Positions 31,109-40,372 are shown, counted from the stretch's first letter. The stretch is 64,000 bases of DNA from Parafrankia discariae (GCF_000373365.1 NZ_KB891219.1:104123-168122), one strand, 5' to 3'. Made by a program: numbers and translations. Notes: a model not told the origin generated them from the letters alone.

Positions 31109-33892
31109 TCAGGTGGTGCACGGGTCCCGGAACGGGAGCTCGCTGATCCGCTGATCCCATTCGGCCCGGCTTATGCGGGCGCCCGGGTCGGCGCAGGCGA
31201 TCGTCGTGAGCTTCGCGGCGTCCGTCGACCACACCGAGACCTGCCCGGACTCGGTGCTCAGCGCGAGCCGGTCGTCCGCGGCGTCCGTCGCCAGGGCGAG
31301 GACCGGGCTCTTCAGAGCACCCACCTGGACCATCGGCGCGGAACTCGAAATGTCCCAGTAGGCGACGACACCCGCCTGGTCACCGCTGACGGGCTGGCCG
31401 CCGGCACCGAACACGACGGCGTTGACCGGGGTGGTGTGGCCGTGCAGCTCGCTGGTGAGGTGGATGGCCGTCGGGTCGCCCACATCCCAGACCCGCACGG
31501 TGCGGTCGTCGCCACCGGTGACCATCCGGCGGCCGTCCGGGCTGAAAGCGACGGCGTTCACCGCGCCGACCGCTCCGGACGCCACCCCCACCCGGCTCGG
31601 TTTGCGCGGGTCCGTGATGTTCCACAACTGGACATCACCACCGATCCCCGCGGTGGCCAGCAGCTTCCCGTCCGGGGTCAGCGCCATGTCCGTGATCACC
31701 GTGTTGCTGAGCTGGAGGCGCAGCATCACGGGCGCGGCCGGGTTCGAGACGTTCCACAGGCCGAACGTGCCGTCCTCGGCGGCGGCGGCCAGCAGCGAGC
31801 CGTCCGCGGACAACGCCACCTGCACGGGACGGGACAGCCCGTCCAGCTGGGCGACCTGCTGGGGGTTCGCCGGATCGGTGACGTTCCACAGGTGGGCCGC
31901 GCTCTGCGTTCCGCCGGTCGCGATCCGCGCGCCGTCGCCGGTGAACGCGATGCCCTCGGAGGAATCGTCCGAGGGGCGTTCACTGATCAGAGTCGGTTCG
32001 CCGCCGTCGGTCAGGTGGAACAGCCGCAACGCGCCGTCCGCGCCGGTGGCGGCGAGGACGGTGCCGGCGGGATTGAGGGCCACATCCTGATGGGGGACGG
32101 CCGAGGCCGGCGTGCGCACCGCGGACGCGCCGGCGAACGAGGCGACCATGGCGTCCTGGGCGGCCTGGACGGGCGCGATCCGGTAGGCGGCGAGGCTCAG
32201 CCGCGCGGCGAGCGCCGGGTCCTGCGCGCGGCTGGCCGCGGCGGTCGCGGCGAGGCGCGCGGCGACGGCCTCGCGGTCCGCGCTCGACACGTCATCGCCG
32301 CCACCGCCACCGCCGAGGGCGACGACCGGTACGACGACGGCGGCGACGAGCAGCGCCGCGAACCCGGCGAGGACCATGGTGCGGCGCCTGGAGCCGGGCC
32401 CGGACTCCGCGCCCTGCGGCGGACCGGTTCCGGCGCCTTCCTCCGATCCGGTCGGGGCACCCGGCGCCGGTGACACCGGCCCGGACGACCCGGGTGGTTG
32501 CGCGAGCGGCCCCGCGGACGCCGGCCCTCCGGGCCACCCCCGCCCACCGGCTCCCGGCCCGCCGGCCGGTTGACCGCCCTGGCCGTGGGGCGCGGGAGAC
32601 AATGGGTAGGGAGGCGGCTGGGAGATCGGTCCCGACGGTGTGCGGGGCTGGGCGGAACCCGGCGAGGAGACGCCGGGAAACGACGAGGCCGGCGGCGGGG
32701 TGCCCAGCGCGGGCCCGGCACCGGCCCGGGGCGCGTGGGTCAGCGGCCCGTGCGCCGCCGCCGCGGTTCCGCTCCCGCCACGGCCTCCGCCCGCGCCCCC
32801 GATTCCGCTCCCGGCGGCGCCTCCGCCGGCACCTGCTCCGGCCGGGCCGCCCGCTCCGGTCGCGTCGCCTGGTCCGACCGGCCCGCTCAGACCGGCTCTG
32901 CCCGCGGCCGCTCCGCCGGCGGTTCCCGGGGTTGCCGCCGAGCGGTCGCGGCGCCCGCCGCGGGACCAGCGACGACCGCGGGACGCCTCCGCCGTGCCCT
33001 CGGCGCCGCCCGGTGACCCGGGCGCCGCGTTCCGGTCGGGGATCGCCACCCCGCCCATCAGCGAGACCCGCAGCTCCTCGGCGCTCGGCCGGCTGGCCGG
33101 ATCCTTGCCCATCGCGAGCTCGACCAGATCACGCAGCTCGCCGGTCACGCCGTCGAGCTGCGGCGGCTCGTTGATGATGCGGTAGAGGACGGCCTCCATC
33201 CGGCCCTGCCCGAACGGGGGGTGCCCGGTCGCCGCGAAGATCATGATTGATCCCCAGGCGAAGATGTCGACCGCGGCGGTGATCGGCAGGTCGAGGATCT
33301 GCTCCGGTGACATGTAACCGGGGGTGCCGATCGCCTGCTTCACGTTGCGGGACAGGTCGCTGATCGTGTCGTACTCACGCGCCAGCCCGAAGTCGATCAC
33401 CTTCGGGCCGACCGGGGAGAGCAGCACGTTGGCCGGCGTGAGATCGCGGTGCACGATGCCGGCGGCGTGGATGGCCGACAGGGCGGTCGCGACGCTGACC
33501 GCGAGCTGTTCGAGATCGGCCGGCCGCATCGGGCCCCGCGCGGCCACGTGACGGGAGAGCGTCGGGCCCTCGACGAACTCCGTGACCAGGTACGGCTGGG
33601 GCCCGTTCGGGTCGGCGTCGAGCACGGCCGCGGTGGTGAAACGGCGGACCCGGCGGGCGCTCTCGGCCTCACGGGCGAAGCGGGCGCGGAACTCCGGCCG
33701 GGAGGCCAGCTCGGGGCGGATCACCTTGATCGCGACGGCGGTGCCGTCCGGCGCCTGCCCGAGGAAGACGGCACCCATCCCACCCTGGCCGAGTCGGCCC
33801 ACCACCCGGTAGGCGCCGAGCTGTACCGGGTCCTCGGACCGCAACGGGCGCGCGGTGTTCCCGGACACCGGTGGTGGTGTAGCTCCGGTCAC
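31109..33892 (-). CDS. Membrane Ser/Thr protein kinase with C-terminal WD40 repeats
   Basis: A 927-residue PknB-type kinase. The kinase domain is at about 27-280: GQGGMGAV loop, VAIK lysine K56, HRDLTPANV with catalytic D150 (Thr152 where most kinases have Lys), DFG 167-169, GTPGYMSPEQ. Residues 285-500 are Pro/Gly/Ala-rich. One TM helix spans about 508-528. The C-terminal 320 residues hold about seven WD40 repeats (AFSPDGRRMVTGGDDRTVRVWD, split here as AFSPDGRRMVTGG and DDRTVRVWD) predicted outside the membrane. GTG 33892 has AGGAG about ten bases upstream. Signals and substrates are unknown. Confidence 0.92.
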   Translation of the reverse strand: MTGATPPPVSGNTARPLRSEDPVQLGAYRVVGRLGQGGMGAVFLGQAPDGTAVAIKVIRPELASRPEFRARFAREAESARRVRRFTTAAVLDADPNGPQPYLVTEFVEGPTLSRHVAARGPMRPADLEQLAVSVATALSAIHAAGIVHRDLTPANVLLSPVGPKVIDFGLAREYDTISDLSRNVKQAIGTPGYMSPEQILDLPITAAVDIFAWGSIMIFAATGHPPFGQGRMEAVLYRIINEPPQLDGVTGELRDLVELAMGKDPASRPSAEELRVSLMGGVAIPDRNAAPGSPGGAEGTAEASRGRRWSRGGRRDRSAATPGTAGGAAAGRAGLSGPVGPGDATGAGGPAGAGAGGGAAGSGIGGAGGGRGGSGTAAAAHGPLTHAPRAGAGPALGTPPPASSFPGVSSPGSAQPRTPSGPISQPPPYPLSPAPHGQGGQPAGGPGAGGRGWPGGPASAGPLAQPPGSSGPVSPAPGAPTGSEEGAGTGPPQGAESGPGSRRRTMVLAGFAALLVAAVVVPVVALGGGGGGDDVSSADREAVAARLAATAAASRAQDPALAARLSLAAYRIAPVQAAQDAMVASFAGASAVRTPASAVPHQDVALNPAGTVLAATGADGALRLFHLTDGGEPTLISERPSDDSSEGIAFTGDGARIATGGTQSAAHLWNVTDPANPQQVAQLDGLSRPVQVALSADGSLLAAAAEDGTFGLWNVSNPAAPVMLRLQLSNTVITDMALTPDGKLLATAGIGGDVQLWNITDPRKPSRVGVASGAVGAVNAVAFSPDGRRMVTGGDDRTVRVWDVGDPTAIHLTSELHGHTTPVNAVVFGAGGQPVSGDQAGVVAYWDISSSAPMVQVGALKSPVLALATDAADDRLALSTESGQVSVWSTDAAKLTTIACADPGARISRAEWDQRISELPFRDPCTT

Positions 33893-34318
33893 GCGGCCCC
33901 ACTCCTGCGGTTGTCACGGCAGCCGCGGGCTGCCGAGGTCGACGACCCGGCGCGGGCGGGCCCGACGCCGCCGTCCGGCGCGCCGGACCCAAGCGCCGCC
34001 CCCACCCGGTCGGCCAGTGCGCCACCCGCCGATCTTCCGACCCGCGAGCCACACCGATGATCGTCGCGTGCCGCCGGCCGCTCGATCGACAGCGGTCACT
34101 CAACAAAGATCATCAGTGCACACCGCACCGAGTCGATCCTACGGCACGCTGATTGGCGAGATCCCAGGTCTGGCAGGCCTGTTCGCCGCGCGGACCCGAC
34201 CGAACCGGTCGGATCGGTGCCTGATGCCGGATACCGTGCATCCCGGCCGGTCGCCGGTGCGTTCGTGCGCGCGGGCCGCCGGCCGGTTCGCCCCGACGAT
34301 GTCGATCTGGGAGGTCAC
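33893..34318. other. Divergent promoter region, kinase and methyltransferase genes
   Basis: No supported gene. Contains a 19-bp hairpin or operator (33917-33935) near the kinase start, and an A/T-richer part about 34090-34140 that probably carries promoters. The upstream extension of the methyltransferase frame to 34217 is judged non-coding because of the strong ribosome-binding site at 34309. Confidence 0.5.
33917..33935. promoter_or_regulatory. 19-bp inverted repeat before the WD40 kinase gene
   Basis: CGGCAGCC-GCG-GGCTGCCG: perfect 8-bp arms around 3 nt, 25 bp upstream of the kinase start. Could be an operator or a 5' mRNA hairpin. Confidence 0.35.
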
Positions 34319-35137
34319 GTGCTCCGCCGTGCAGCGAAGTTCGAGGTCACGCTCACCCCGACGGCGGAGACGCTGCTGGCGCCGGTGGCTGACGAGCCGC
34401 GACAGTGGCTGCTCGGCCGGGCGCTGGACGACTTCGTCGCCGACATCGGCGCGCTCGACGAGGTCGCCCCGCGGATGGTCCCGGGCGTGACCCGTCCGAA
34501 GATCGACACCGCGGTCGACGAGGCCACCCCGACCGTCGCCGACGGGACCCTGCTCGTCTCCGGCCAGGAGGTGATGCAGACCTGGGAACGCCCGCTGATG
34601 CTGGCGCTGGCGCGCGCGGCCACCCGCCCCGGCGGCTCGGTGTGTGAGGTCGGCTTCGGCCTCGGCATCTCGGCGGGCTTCGTCCAGGAGCTGCGGCCGG
34701 CCACCCACACGATCATCGAGGCGAACGCGGACGTCGCCGGCACGGCGCGCGCCTGGGCCGGGGCCGACGGGCGGCGGGGGGTCGAGATCGTGCCGGGGCG
34801 CTGGCAGGACGCGCTACCGGGGCTGGGCCGGTTCGACGGCATCCTGTTCGACACCTACCCGCTCGACGAGCACGAGGTGGACGACTACGTGGTGCGTGAC
34901 GCCACGTTCGCCGAGCACTTCTTCCCGCACGCCGCCGCGCACCTGACCGACGACGGGTCGTTCACCTACTACTCGAACGAGATCGACTCGCTGTCCCGCC
35001 GGCATCAGCGGGCGCTGCTGAAGCACTTCGAGACGTTCTCGGTCCGGGTCGTCGACGGCCTGCGGCCGCCGGCGGACTGCAGCTACTGGTGGGCCCCGTC
35101 GATGGCGGTGGTCGTCGCCTCCGGCCCGCGCCGCTGA
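34319..35137 (+). CDS. Guanidinoacetate-methyltransferase-like SAM methyltransferase
   Basis: A 272-residue class I methyltransferase that aligns by eye with GAMT along its whole catalytic part: VMQTWERPLMLALA, the SAM site CEVGFGLGIS, HTIIEAN, FDGILFDTYPLDEHE (catalytic Asp in DTYP) and the C-terminal LRPPADCSYWWAP. GAMT enzymes methylate a guanidino nitrogen, so the substrate is probably guanidinoacetate, an arginine-like metabolite or an arginine side chain; which one cannot be told. GTG 34319 has GGGAGG four bases upstream. Followed after 13 bp by a 48-codon gene and then a membrane protein, probably one operon. Confidence 0.8.
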   Translation: MLRRAAKFEVTLTPTAETLLAPVADEPRQWLLGRALDDFVADIGALDEVAPRMVPGVTRPKIDTAVDEATPTVADGTLLVSGQEVMQTWERPLMLALARAATRPGGSVCEVGFGLGISAGFVQELRPATHTIIEANADVAGTARAWAGADGRRGVEIVPGRWQDALPGLGRFDGILFDTYPLDEHEVDDYVVRDATFAEHFFPHAAAHLTDDGSFTYYSNEIDSLSRRHQRALLKHFETFSVRVVDGLRPPADCSYWWAPSMAVVVASGPRR

Positions 35138-35150
35138 CCTGGTCCGGGTC

Positions 35151-35297
35151 ATGGCGACGACGATCCAGCGCTCGGTGAGGGGCCCGACGTTCCTGCTGGC
35201 CGGCGACCCCGCGCTGGACGTCGCCGCCTACGCGCGGGAGCTGGCGACCCTCTTCGAACGCGCGACCCGCGCCGATTCCGGGCCGGCCCCACCGTGA
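35151..35297 (+). CDS. Small 48-residue protein, unknown
   Basis: An overlooked short gene between the GAMT-like methyltransferase and the VC0807-like membrane protein. ATG 35151 lies 13 bp after the methyltransferase stop; its TGA overlaps the next GTG (GTGA, 35294-35297). The product begins MATTIQRSVRGPTFLLAG, followed by an amphipathic helix ALDVAAYARELATLFERA. Third positions are mostly G/C, supporting translation. No cysteine, no signal peptide. Could be a small partner of the methyltransferase, a modified peptide or simply a coupling frame; I do not recognise a family. Confidence 0.55.
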   Translation: MATTIQRSVRGPTFLLAGDPALDVAAYARELATLFERATRADSGPAPP

Positions 35298-36013
35298 CAG
35301 CCGAGCCGGCACGCGCGGCCGAGCCACCCGAGGCGCGGCCGGAGCCCGTGGCGCCGCGTTCCACGCCGGGCCGGGAGATCGCCGCCATCGCGGTCGACCT
35401 GGTCGTTCCGGTCGCCGCCTACTACCTGCTCCGCGGCGTGGGATGCGCGCCCGGCCCGGCGCTTCTGCTCGCCTCGGTGCCGACCGCCGTCTTCGGCCTG
35501 CACCAGATCGTCCGGCACCGCCGGGTCGACGCGCTCGCCGCCTTCGTCCTGGCGGTGCTGGCGGGGAGCGTGCTGATCTCGGCCATCACCGGCAGCCCGC
35601 GGTTCCTGCTGGCGAAGGGCGCGTTCTTCACCGCCGCGATCGGCCTGGTGTTCCTCGGCTCGTTCCTGGCGCGCCGTCCACTCGCCTTCGTGCTGGCCCG
35701 CGACATGCTCGGCCGCACGCCGTGGGGGGCCAGGTTCGACGTCGGTTCCTGGGATGTCCACTGGGCAGGTGACGCGGTGTTCCGCCGGGCCTGGCGGTTC
35801 GCCACCGGGCTGTGGGCGGCCGGGATGCTCGCCGACGCCGCGGTGCGGCTCGCGATGGCGCTCACCTTGCCGGTGGACGCGGTTCCCGCCCTCGGGTCCG
35901 CACTGTCCGTGGTCACCTTCGTCGGGCTGCAGGTGATCCAGCAGGTCTACTTCGCCCGGGTCGGCCTGTGGGCCTCGCTGGCGGGTCCGCGCCCGGTCGG
36001 GCCCGCGGACTGA
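35294..36013 (+). CDS. VC0807-family integral membrane protein
   Basis: A 239-residue protein with about six hydrophobic helices (for example AIAVDLVVPVAAYYLL, DALAAFVLAVLAGSVLISAI, AAIGLVFLGSFLA, VVTFVGLQVIQQVYFA). The order and spacing resemble the VC0807/DUF3159-like family, whose role is unknown. The GTG overlaps the stop of the 48-codon gene, indicating translational coupling in the methyltransferase operon. Confidence 0.75.
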   Translation: MTAEPARAAEPPEARPEPVAPRSTPGREIAAIAVDLVVPVAAYYLLRGVGCAPGPALLLASVPTAVFGLHQIVRHRRVDALAAFVLAVLAGSVLISAITGSPRFLLAKGAFFTAAIGLVFLGSFLARRPLAFVLARDMLGRTPWGARFDVGSWDVHWAGDAVFRRAWRFATGLWAAGMLADAAVRLAMALTLPVDAVPALGSALSVVTFVGLQVIQQVYFARVGLWASLAGPRPVGPAD

Positions 36014-36267
36014 GAGGCCGGCGCGGGCCGGTCCGGTCGCGGTCGCTGGGCCTGGCTGCCGTGATGTTGTACGGTTTGCCGAGTCGGTTTGCCCATAGCC
36101 GTACCTAGTGTCCCGGTATACCCCTTTTCCGGGTGCGTCGGCTGCCCGGTGTACCGCCCGCACGGTGTGCCGGAGCCGCGTTCGGACGGGACCGGCCCAG
36201 GAGGTTCCGCCCGCCCGCGCATCGCGGCGCCCGCACCTGTCGCGGCGCCCGGACATCAGGAGAGCCG
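36014..36267. other. Control region before binding-protein gene
   Basis: No gene. Holds two similar palindromic elements (36112-36155) and a 9-bp direct repeat CGGTTTGCC at 36072 and 36085, in a stretch less GC-rich than the surroundings. This is the likely promoter of the binding-protein gene. Confidence 0.45.
36112..36155. promoter_or_regulatory. Paired palindromic elements, possible operators
   Basis: CCCGGTATACC (36112-36122) and CCCGGTGTACC (36145-36155) start 33 bp apart, about three helical turns. GGTATACC is a perfect 8-bp palindrome. Placement about 110-155 bp before the binding-protein start suggests a regulator pair. Confidence 0.35.
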
Positions 36268-37623
36268 ATGACGACCCGACCGACTCCCACCGGGCGCGCG
36301 CCAGAAGCCGGCCCGGTCGGCCCGGTCGCTCCGGTCGGCCCGGTCACTCGGCTCACTCCGGTCGGCGTGCCGCGGGCCGACCGGGCGCGCCGGCGCCGCC
36401 CACCGCGGCGGATCGCCGCCGTCGCCGCCGGGCTGGGCCTGGCCGGGTCGATCCTGCTCACCGGGTGCGTCGCCGGCGGCGCCGACGAGACGTCCGGGGC
36501 CCCCGCCTCGTGCGCGCCGACGCCGGGGGTCACCTCCGGCGCGGTCAGTTTCGGAGCCCTCTACCCGGACACCGGCTCGGGCTCGCCGCTGTCCCGCGCG
36601 TTCCGGGCCGGCATCGACGCCAGGCTCGGGGTCGTCAACGCCGCCGGCGGCGTCGAGGGCCGGCAGGTGCGGTACGACTGGCGCGACGACGAGTCGACGT
36701 CCGACGGCGCCCTGCGCGGCGCCCGACTGCTCGTCGACCGGGACCAGGTCTTCGCGATCGTCGGGACCAGCGGTATCGCGGCCGAGGCGGTGAGCTACCT
36801 CGCCGAGCGCGGCGTGCCGACCATCGGCCAGGATCTCACCGCCAGCGGCGACAACGCCTTCGGCTACTCCAACGTCCTCGGCGGCCAGCTCGGCAACTCG
36901 GTGTTCGGGGTGTTCGCCCGTGCGCACGGCGCCACCCGGGCGGTCCTGCTGCGGACCGATCAGATCCCCGCCTCCGGGCAGATCGACGAGCGGATCGGCC
37001 ACAGCCTGCGCGCGGGCTCGGTGGAGGTCGTCGACACGATCGACTGGACGCCGACCGGCTTCGACCTGAACGCCGCCGCGGCCCGGGTCCGCGCGGCCAA
37101 CGCCGACATGATCACCGGTGTGGTGCCCCCGCAGGCGCTCGCGGACGTCGCGACCGCGGCCCGGCAGGCCGGGGCGACCGTCAAGGTCGTGATGGTGCCG
37201 ATCGGGTACGACCCCGGCCTGCTCGACCGCCGTCCACAGGGCCTGGCGGGCAGCTTCTTCCTCGTCGACTTCGTGCCCTTCGAGGCGGGGACCCCGGCGC
37301 ACAAGCGCTACCTCGACGCGATGTCGCGCTACGCCCCCCAGATCGAGCGCCGGGAGCAGACCACCGGCCTGGTCGGCTGGATGACCGCCGACCTCTTCCT
37401 GCGGGGCCTGGCCGAGGCCGGTCCGTGCCCCACCCGTGCGGGCTACATCGCCGCGCTGCGCAAGGTGGCGGACTACGACGCCGACGGCCTGCTGCCCAGG
37501 CCGGTGGACCTCGCGGTGAAGTCCTCACCCACCGCCTGCGTGAGTGTGGTCCGGGTGTCCCCGGCCGCGGACGCGTTCCAGGTCCAGATGCCCATGGCCC
37601 TGTGCGGCGAGGCGCTGAGCTGA
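36268..37623 (+). CDS. Solute-binding lipoprotein, branched-chain amino-acid type
   Basis: A 451-residue type I periplasmic binding protein (Peripla_BP_6-like) that probably captures an amino acid, amide or related solute at the outer face of the membrane. ATG 36268 has AGGAG five bases upstream. An unusually long 48-residue Pro/Arg-rich leader precedes the lipoprotein signal with lipobox LLTGC, C67. Family blocks include SFGALYPDTGSGSPLS, NAAGGVEGRQV, VFAIVGTSGIAAEAV, RGVPTIGQDL and GLVGWMTADLFLRGL. No permease or ATPase genes follow, so it is an orphan or serves a distant transporter. Confidence 0.85.
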   Translation: MTTRPTPTGRAPEAGPVGPVAPVGPVTRLTPVGVPRADRARRRRPPRRIAAVAAGLGLAGSILLTGCVAGGADETSGAPASCAPTPGVTSGAVSFGALYPDTGSGSPLSRAFRAGIDARLGVVNAAGGVEGRQVRYDWRDDESTSDGALRGARLLVDRDQVFAIVGTSGIAAEAVSYLAERGVPTIGQDLTASGDNAFGYSNVLGGQLGNSVFGVFARAHGATRAVLLRTDQIPASGQIDERIGHSLRAGSVEVVDTIDWTPTGFDLNAAAARVRAANADMITGVVPPQALADVATAARQAGATVKVVMVPIGYDPGLLDRRPQGLAGSFFLVDFVPFEAGTPAHKRYLDAMSRYAPQIERREQTTGLVGWMTADLFLRGLAEAGPCPTRAGYIAALRKVADYDADGLLPRPVDLAVKSSPTACVSVVRVSPAADAFQVQMPMALCGEALS

Positions 37624-37700
37624 CAGCCGGGCGCTGACGGGGGTCGCGCTGACGGGGGGCCGGGCGCTGGGCCGGGCGCCAGGCCGGCCCAGCGCCGGTC

Positions 37701-38747
37701 TCAGACGCGCTGGCGGGTCGCCTCGTCGCGGATCTCGCCCACCAGCTCCTCGAGGATGTCCTCCAGGGCCACCAGGCCGAGGATCCGGCCCTCACCGTCG
37801 GAGAGCCGGGCCAGGTGCGATCCCGAGTGCTGCATGGTGGCCAGCGCCGTGCGCAGGCTGTCATCCGCCCCGACCCGGACCAGCGGCCGGATCCACTTGG
37901 CCGCCACCGGCGCCGAGCGCCGGTCCTCGCGGTTCTCCAGGACGTCCTTGAGGTGCAGGTAGCCGACGAGGTCACCGTCGTCCCCGCGGACCGGGAACCG
38001 GGTGAAGCCCGTGTCGGCGGCGAGCCGCTCGACCTCGCGGGGGGTGATGGACGGCGGCACGGTGACCAGGCTGTCCGGGCGGAGCAGGACGCTGCGCGCG
38101 GTGCGCTCGTCGAACGACAGCGCGCCGGTCAGCAGGTCGTGCTCGTCCTCCGCCAGCAGGCCCTCGCGGTGTGACTCCTCGATGAGCCCGGCCACCTCGT
38201 CGCGGGTGTAGACGTTGGTGACCTCGTCCTTGGGCTCGACCCGCGCCGCCCGCAGGGACAGGTTCGCGATCCGGTTGAGGATCGAGATCACCGGCTTCAC
38301 CACCCGGACGACCGCGACCAGCGGCGGGGCCATCAACAGGACCGCCCGGTCCGGCATGGCCAGCGCGATGTTCTTCGGGACCATCTCGCCGATCACCACG
38401 TGCAGGTAGGTGACGGCGGTGAGCGCGATCGCGAACGCCACCGGGTGGCGCAGCGACAGCGGCAGGCCCACGGCCTCGAACGGCCCCTCCAGCAGGTGCG
38501 CGATGGCCGGCTCGCTCAGCGCGCCCAGACCCAGCGTGCAGACCGTGATCCCGAGCTGGGCCCCGGCCAGCATCAGCGACACGTTCTCCATCGCCTTCAG
38601 GGTCACCTTCGCCGCCCGGGAACCGGCCAGCGCCATCGGCTCGATGGTGTCCCGGCGGGCCGAGATGATCGCGAACTCGGCCCCGACGAAGAAGGCGTTG
38701 CCGGCGAGCAGCAGCACGGTGACGGCCAGTGCCACGACGTCGTTCAT
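37701..38747 (-). CDS. CNNM-type membrane protein with CBS pair (downstream paralogue)
   Basis: A 348-residue member of the CorC/CNNM (old hemolysin) family, implicated in Mg2+ or Co2+ handling. Residues 1-180 form the CNNM/DUF21 domain with hydrophobic helices (ALAVTVLLLAGNAFFVGAEF, GEMVPKNIALAMPD). Residues 205-335 are two CBS domains (RFPVRGDDGDLVGYLHLKDV, LVALEDILEELVGEI). It lacks the C-terminal CorC_HlyC domain present in its neighbour. Its ATG overlaps the stop of the upstream paralogue by four bases, so the two are translated as a unit and may form a heterodimer. Confidence 0.92.
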   Translation of the reverse strand: MNDVVALAVTVLLLAGNAFFVGAEFAIISARRDTIEPMALAGSRAAKVTLKAMENVSLMLAGAQLGITVCTLGLGALSEPAIAHLLEGPFEAVGLPLSLRHPVAFAIALTAVTYLHVVIGEMVPKNIALAMPDRAVLLMAPPLVAVVRVVKPVISILNRIANLSLRAARVEPKDEVTNVYTRDEVAGLIEESHREGLLAEDEHDLLTGALSFDERTARSVLLRPDSLVTVPPSITPREVERLAADTGFTRFPVRGDDGDLVGYLHLKDVLENREDRRSAPVAAKWIRPLVRVGADDSLRTALATMQHSGSHLARLSDGEGRILGLVALEDILEELVGEIRDEATRQRV

Positions 38748-40372
38748 CGCTCGGCCTCCCTGACCCCGGCGGAGACGGACGACGCCGGCCCGCGCCGGCC
38801 CGCGTCGTCGACGCGGTCCCGGCCGCGGGCCCGTCCGGACCCGGCGCCCGGCGGCTTCGCGCCCGCCGGTGGTGCTGTGTCCGCCGGTGGTGCTGTGTCC
38901 GGCGATGTCGTTCCCGCGGGTGCTGTGTCCGACGGCGCCGTGCCCGCCGGGGTCGTGCCTGCCGGGGCCGTGCTCGACGGCGTTGTGTCCGATGACGCCG
39001 GGGCCGGCGGGGTCATGTCCGGCGGCCGCGTGGAGGGTTGCTCCGCGATGTCGGCCCGTGCCGGGTCCGTCGCGGTGTCGCCGCGCGGGTCGAGCCGGAT
39101 GCGGTCGACGCGGCGGCCGTCCATCCGCTCGACCTCGTAGCGCAGGCCGTCCAGGATGATCGTGTCGCCGGTGCCGGGGATGCGCCCGAGGGTGCGCGAC
39201 ATCAGGCCGCCCAGCGTCTGGTAGGCGTCGTCGGCCGGGATCGGCAGGCCGGTGACCTCGCTGGCCTCCTCGGGGCGCAGCAGCCCGGAGACGAGCCAGC
39301 TGCCGTCCCGGCGGCGCAGTGCCCGGGGGCTGACCCGGTCGTGCTCGTCGACGACGTCACCGACGATCTCCTCGATGAGGTCCTCCGCCGTCACCAGGCC
39401 GTCGACCCCGCCGAACTCGTCGACGACGATCGCCATCTGCAGGCCGCCCGAGCGCAGCGTCTCCAGCAGCGGCTCGAGGGGCATCGAGGAGGGCACGGTC
39501 GCCGCGGGGATCATCACGGCGCGCACCTGTACCGTGTCGCGCCGCTCCTCCGGCACGCTCACCGCGTGCTTGACGTGGATCAGTCCGACGACGTCGTCAC
39601 TGCCGTCGCCGATGACGGGGAAGCGGGCGTGCCCGGTCCGCCGGACCGCGCTGATCACCTCGGCGACGGGAGCGTCCGCGTCGATCGACTGCATGCGCAT
39701 CCGGGGGGTCATCACGTCCTCGGCGACCCGGTCGCCGAAGGTCAGCGAGCGCTGCATGATCGTCGCTGTCTCCCGCGGCAGCGTTCCGTGCTCGGCCGAC
39801 CGGCCGAGCAGCGAGAACAGCTCCTGCGGCGAACGCGCCGACGCCAGTTCCTCCTGCGGCTCGACGTTGACCCGCCGCAGCAGCGCGTTCGCGGTGTTGT
39901 TCAGTGAGTGGATCACCGGCCCGGTCGCCCGGGTGAACAGCCGCTGCGGGCGCTGGACGGCGCGCGCCGTCCCCAGCGGCCTGGCGATGGCCAGGTTCTT
40001 GGGGACGAGTTCGCCGTACAGCATCGTGAACGCGGTCGCGAGTACCAGCGCCAGGGCCACGGAGAGGCCACGTGCCAGGCCCGCGGAGGCGCCGAGACCC
40101 GTGACGGGGCCCTCAAGGAGATCGGCGATGGCGGGCTCGGCGAGGAATCCGATCGCCAGGTTGGTGATGGTGATGCCCAGCTGCGCGCCGGAGAGCTGAG
40201 TGGACAGGCTTCGCAGTGCGGTGAGTACGCCTGCCGAGCGACTGTCGCCGTCCGCCGCGGAACGTTCGACCGTGGGCCGGTCCACCGTCACGAACGCGAA
40301 CTCGGCCGCGACGAAGATGCCGCAGATGATGACTAGCGCCAAGCTGAGGAGCAGGAGGAGCGCCTCTGTCAC
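38744..40372 (-). CDS. CNNM/CorC-type membrane protein (upstream paralogue)
   Basis: A 542-residue protein with, in order, the CNNM membrane domain (residues 1-190, AAEFAFVTVDRP, YGELVPKNLAIARP), two CBS domains (about 205-340, EDVMTPRMRM, VDEFGGVDGLVTAEDLIEEI), a CorC_HlyC accessory domain (about 355-430, WLVSGLLRPEE), then a 100-residue Thr/Ala/Pro tail made of APAGT-like repeats. GTG 40372 is the start. Gene pairs of this kind are common in actinobacteria. Ion specificity cannot be read from sequence. Diverges from the DUF4232-like gene. Confidence 0.92.
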   Translation of the reverse strand: MTEALLLLLSLALVIICGIFVAAEFAFVTVDRPTVERSAADGDSRSAGVLTALRSLSTQLSGAQLGITITNLAIGFLAEPAIADLLEGPVTGLGASAGLARGLSVALALVLATAFTMLYGELVPKNLAIARPLGTARAVQRPQRLFTRATGPVIHSLNNTANALLRRVNVEPQEELASARSPQELFSLLGRSAEHGTLPRETATIMQRSLTFGDRVAEDVMTPRMRMQSIDADAPVAEVISAVRRTGHARFPVIGDGSDDVVGLIHVKHAVSVPEERRDTVQVRAVMIPAATVPSSMPLEPLLETLRSGGLQMAIVVDEFGGVDGLVTAEDLIEEIVGDVVDEHDRVSPRALRRRDGSWLVSGLLRPEEASEVTGLPIPADDAYQTLGGLMSRTLGRIPGTGDTIILDGLRYEVERMDGRRVDRIRLDPRGDTATDPARADIAEQPSTRPPDMTPPAPASSDTTPSSTAPAGTTPAGTAPSDTAPAGTTSPDTAPPADTAPPAGAKPPGAGSGRARGRDRVDDAGRRGPASSVSAGVREAER

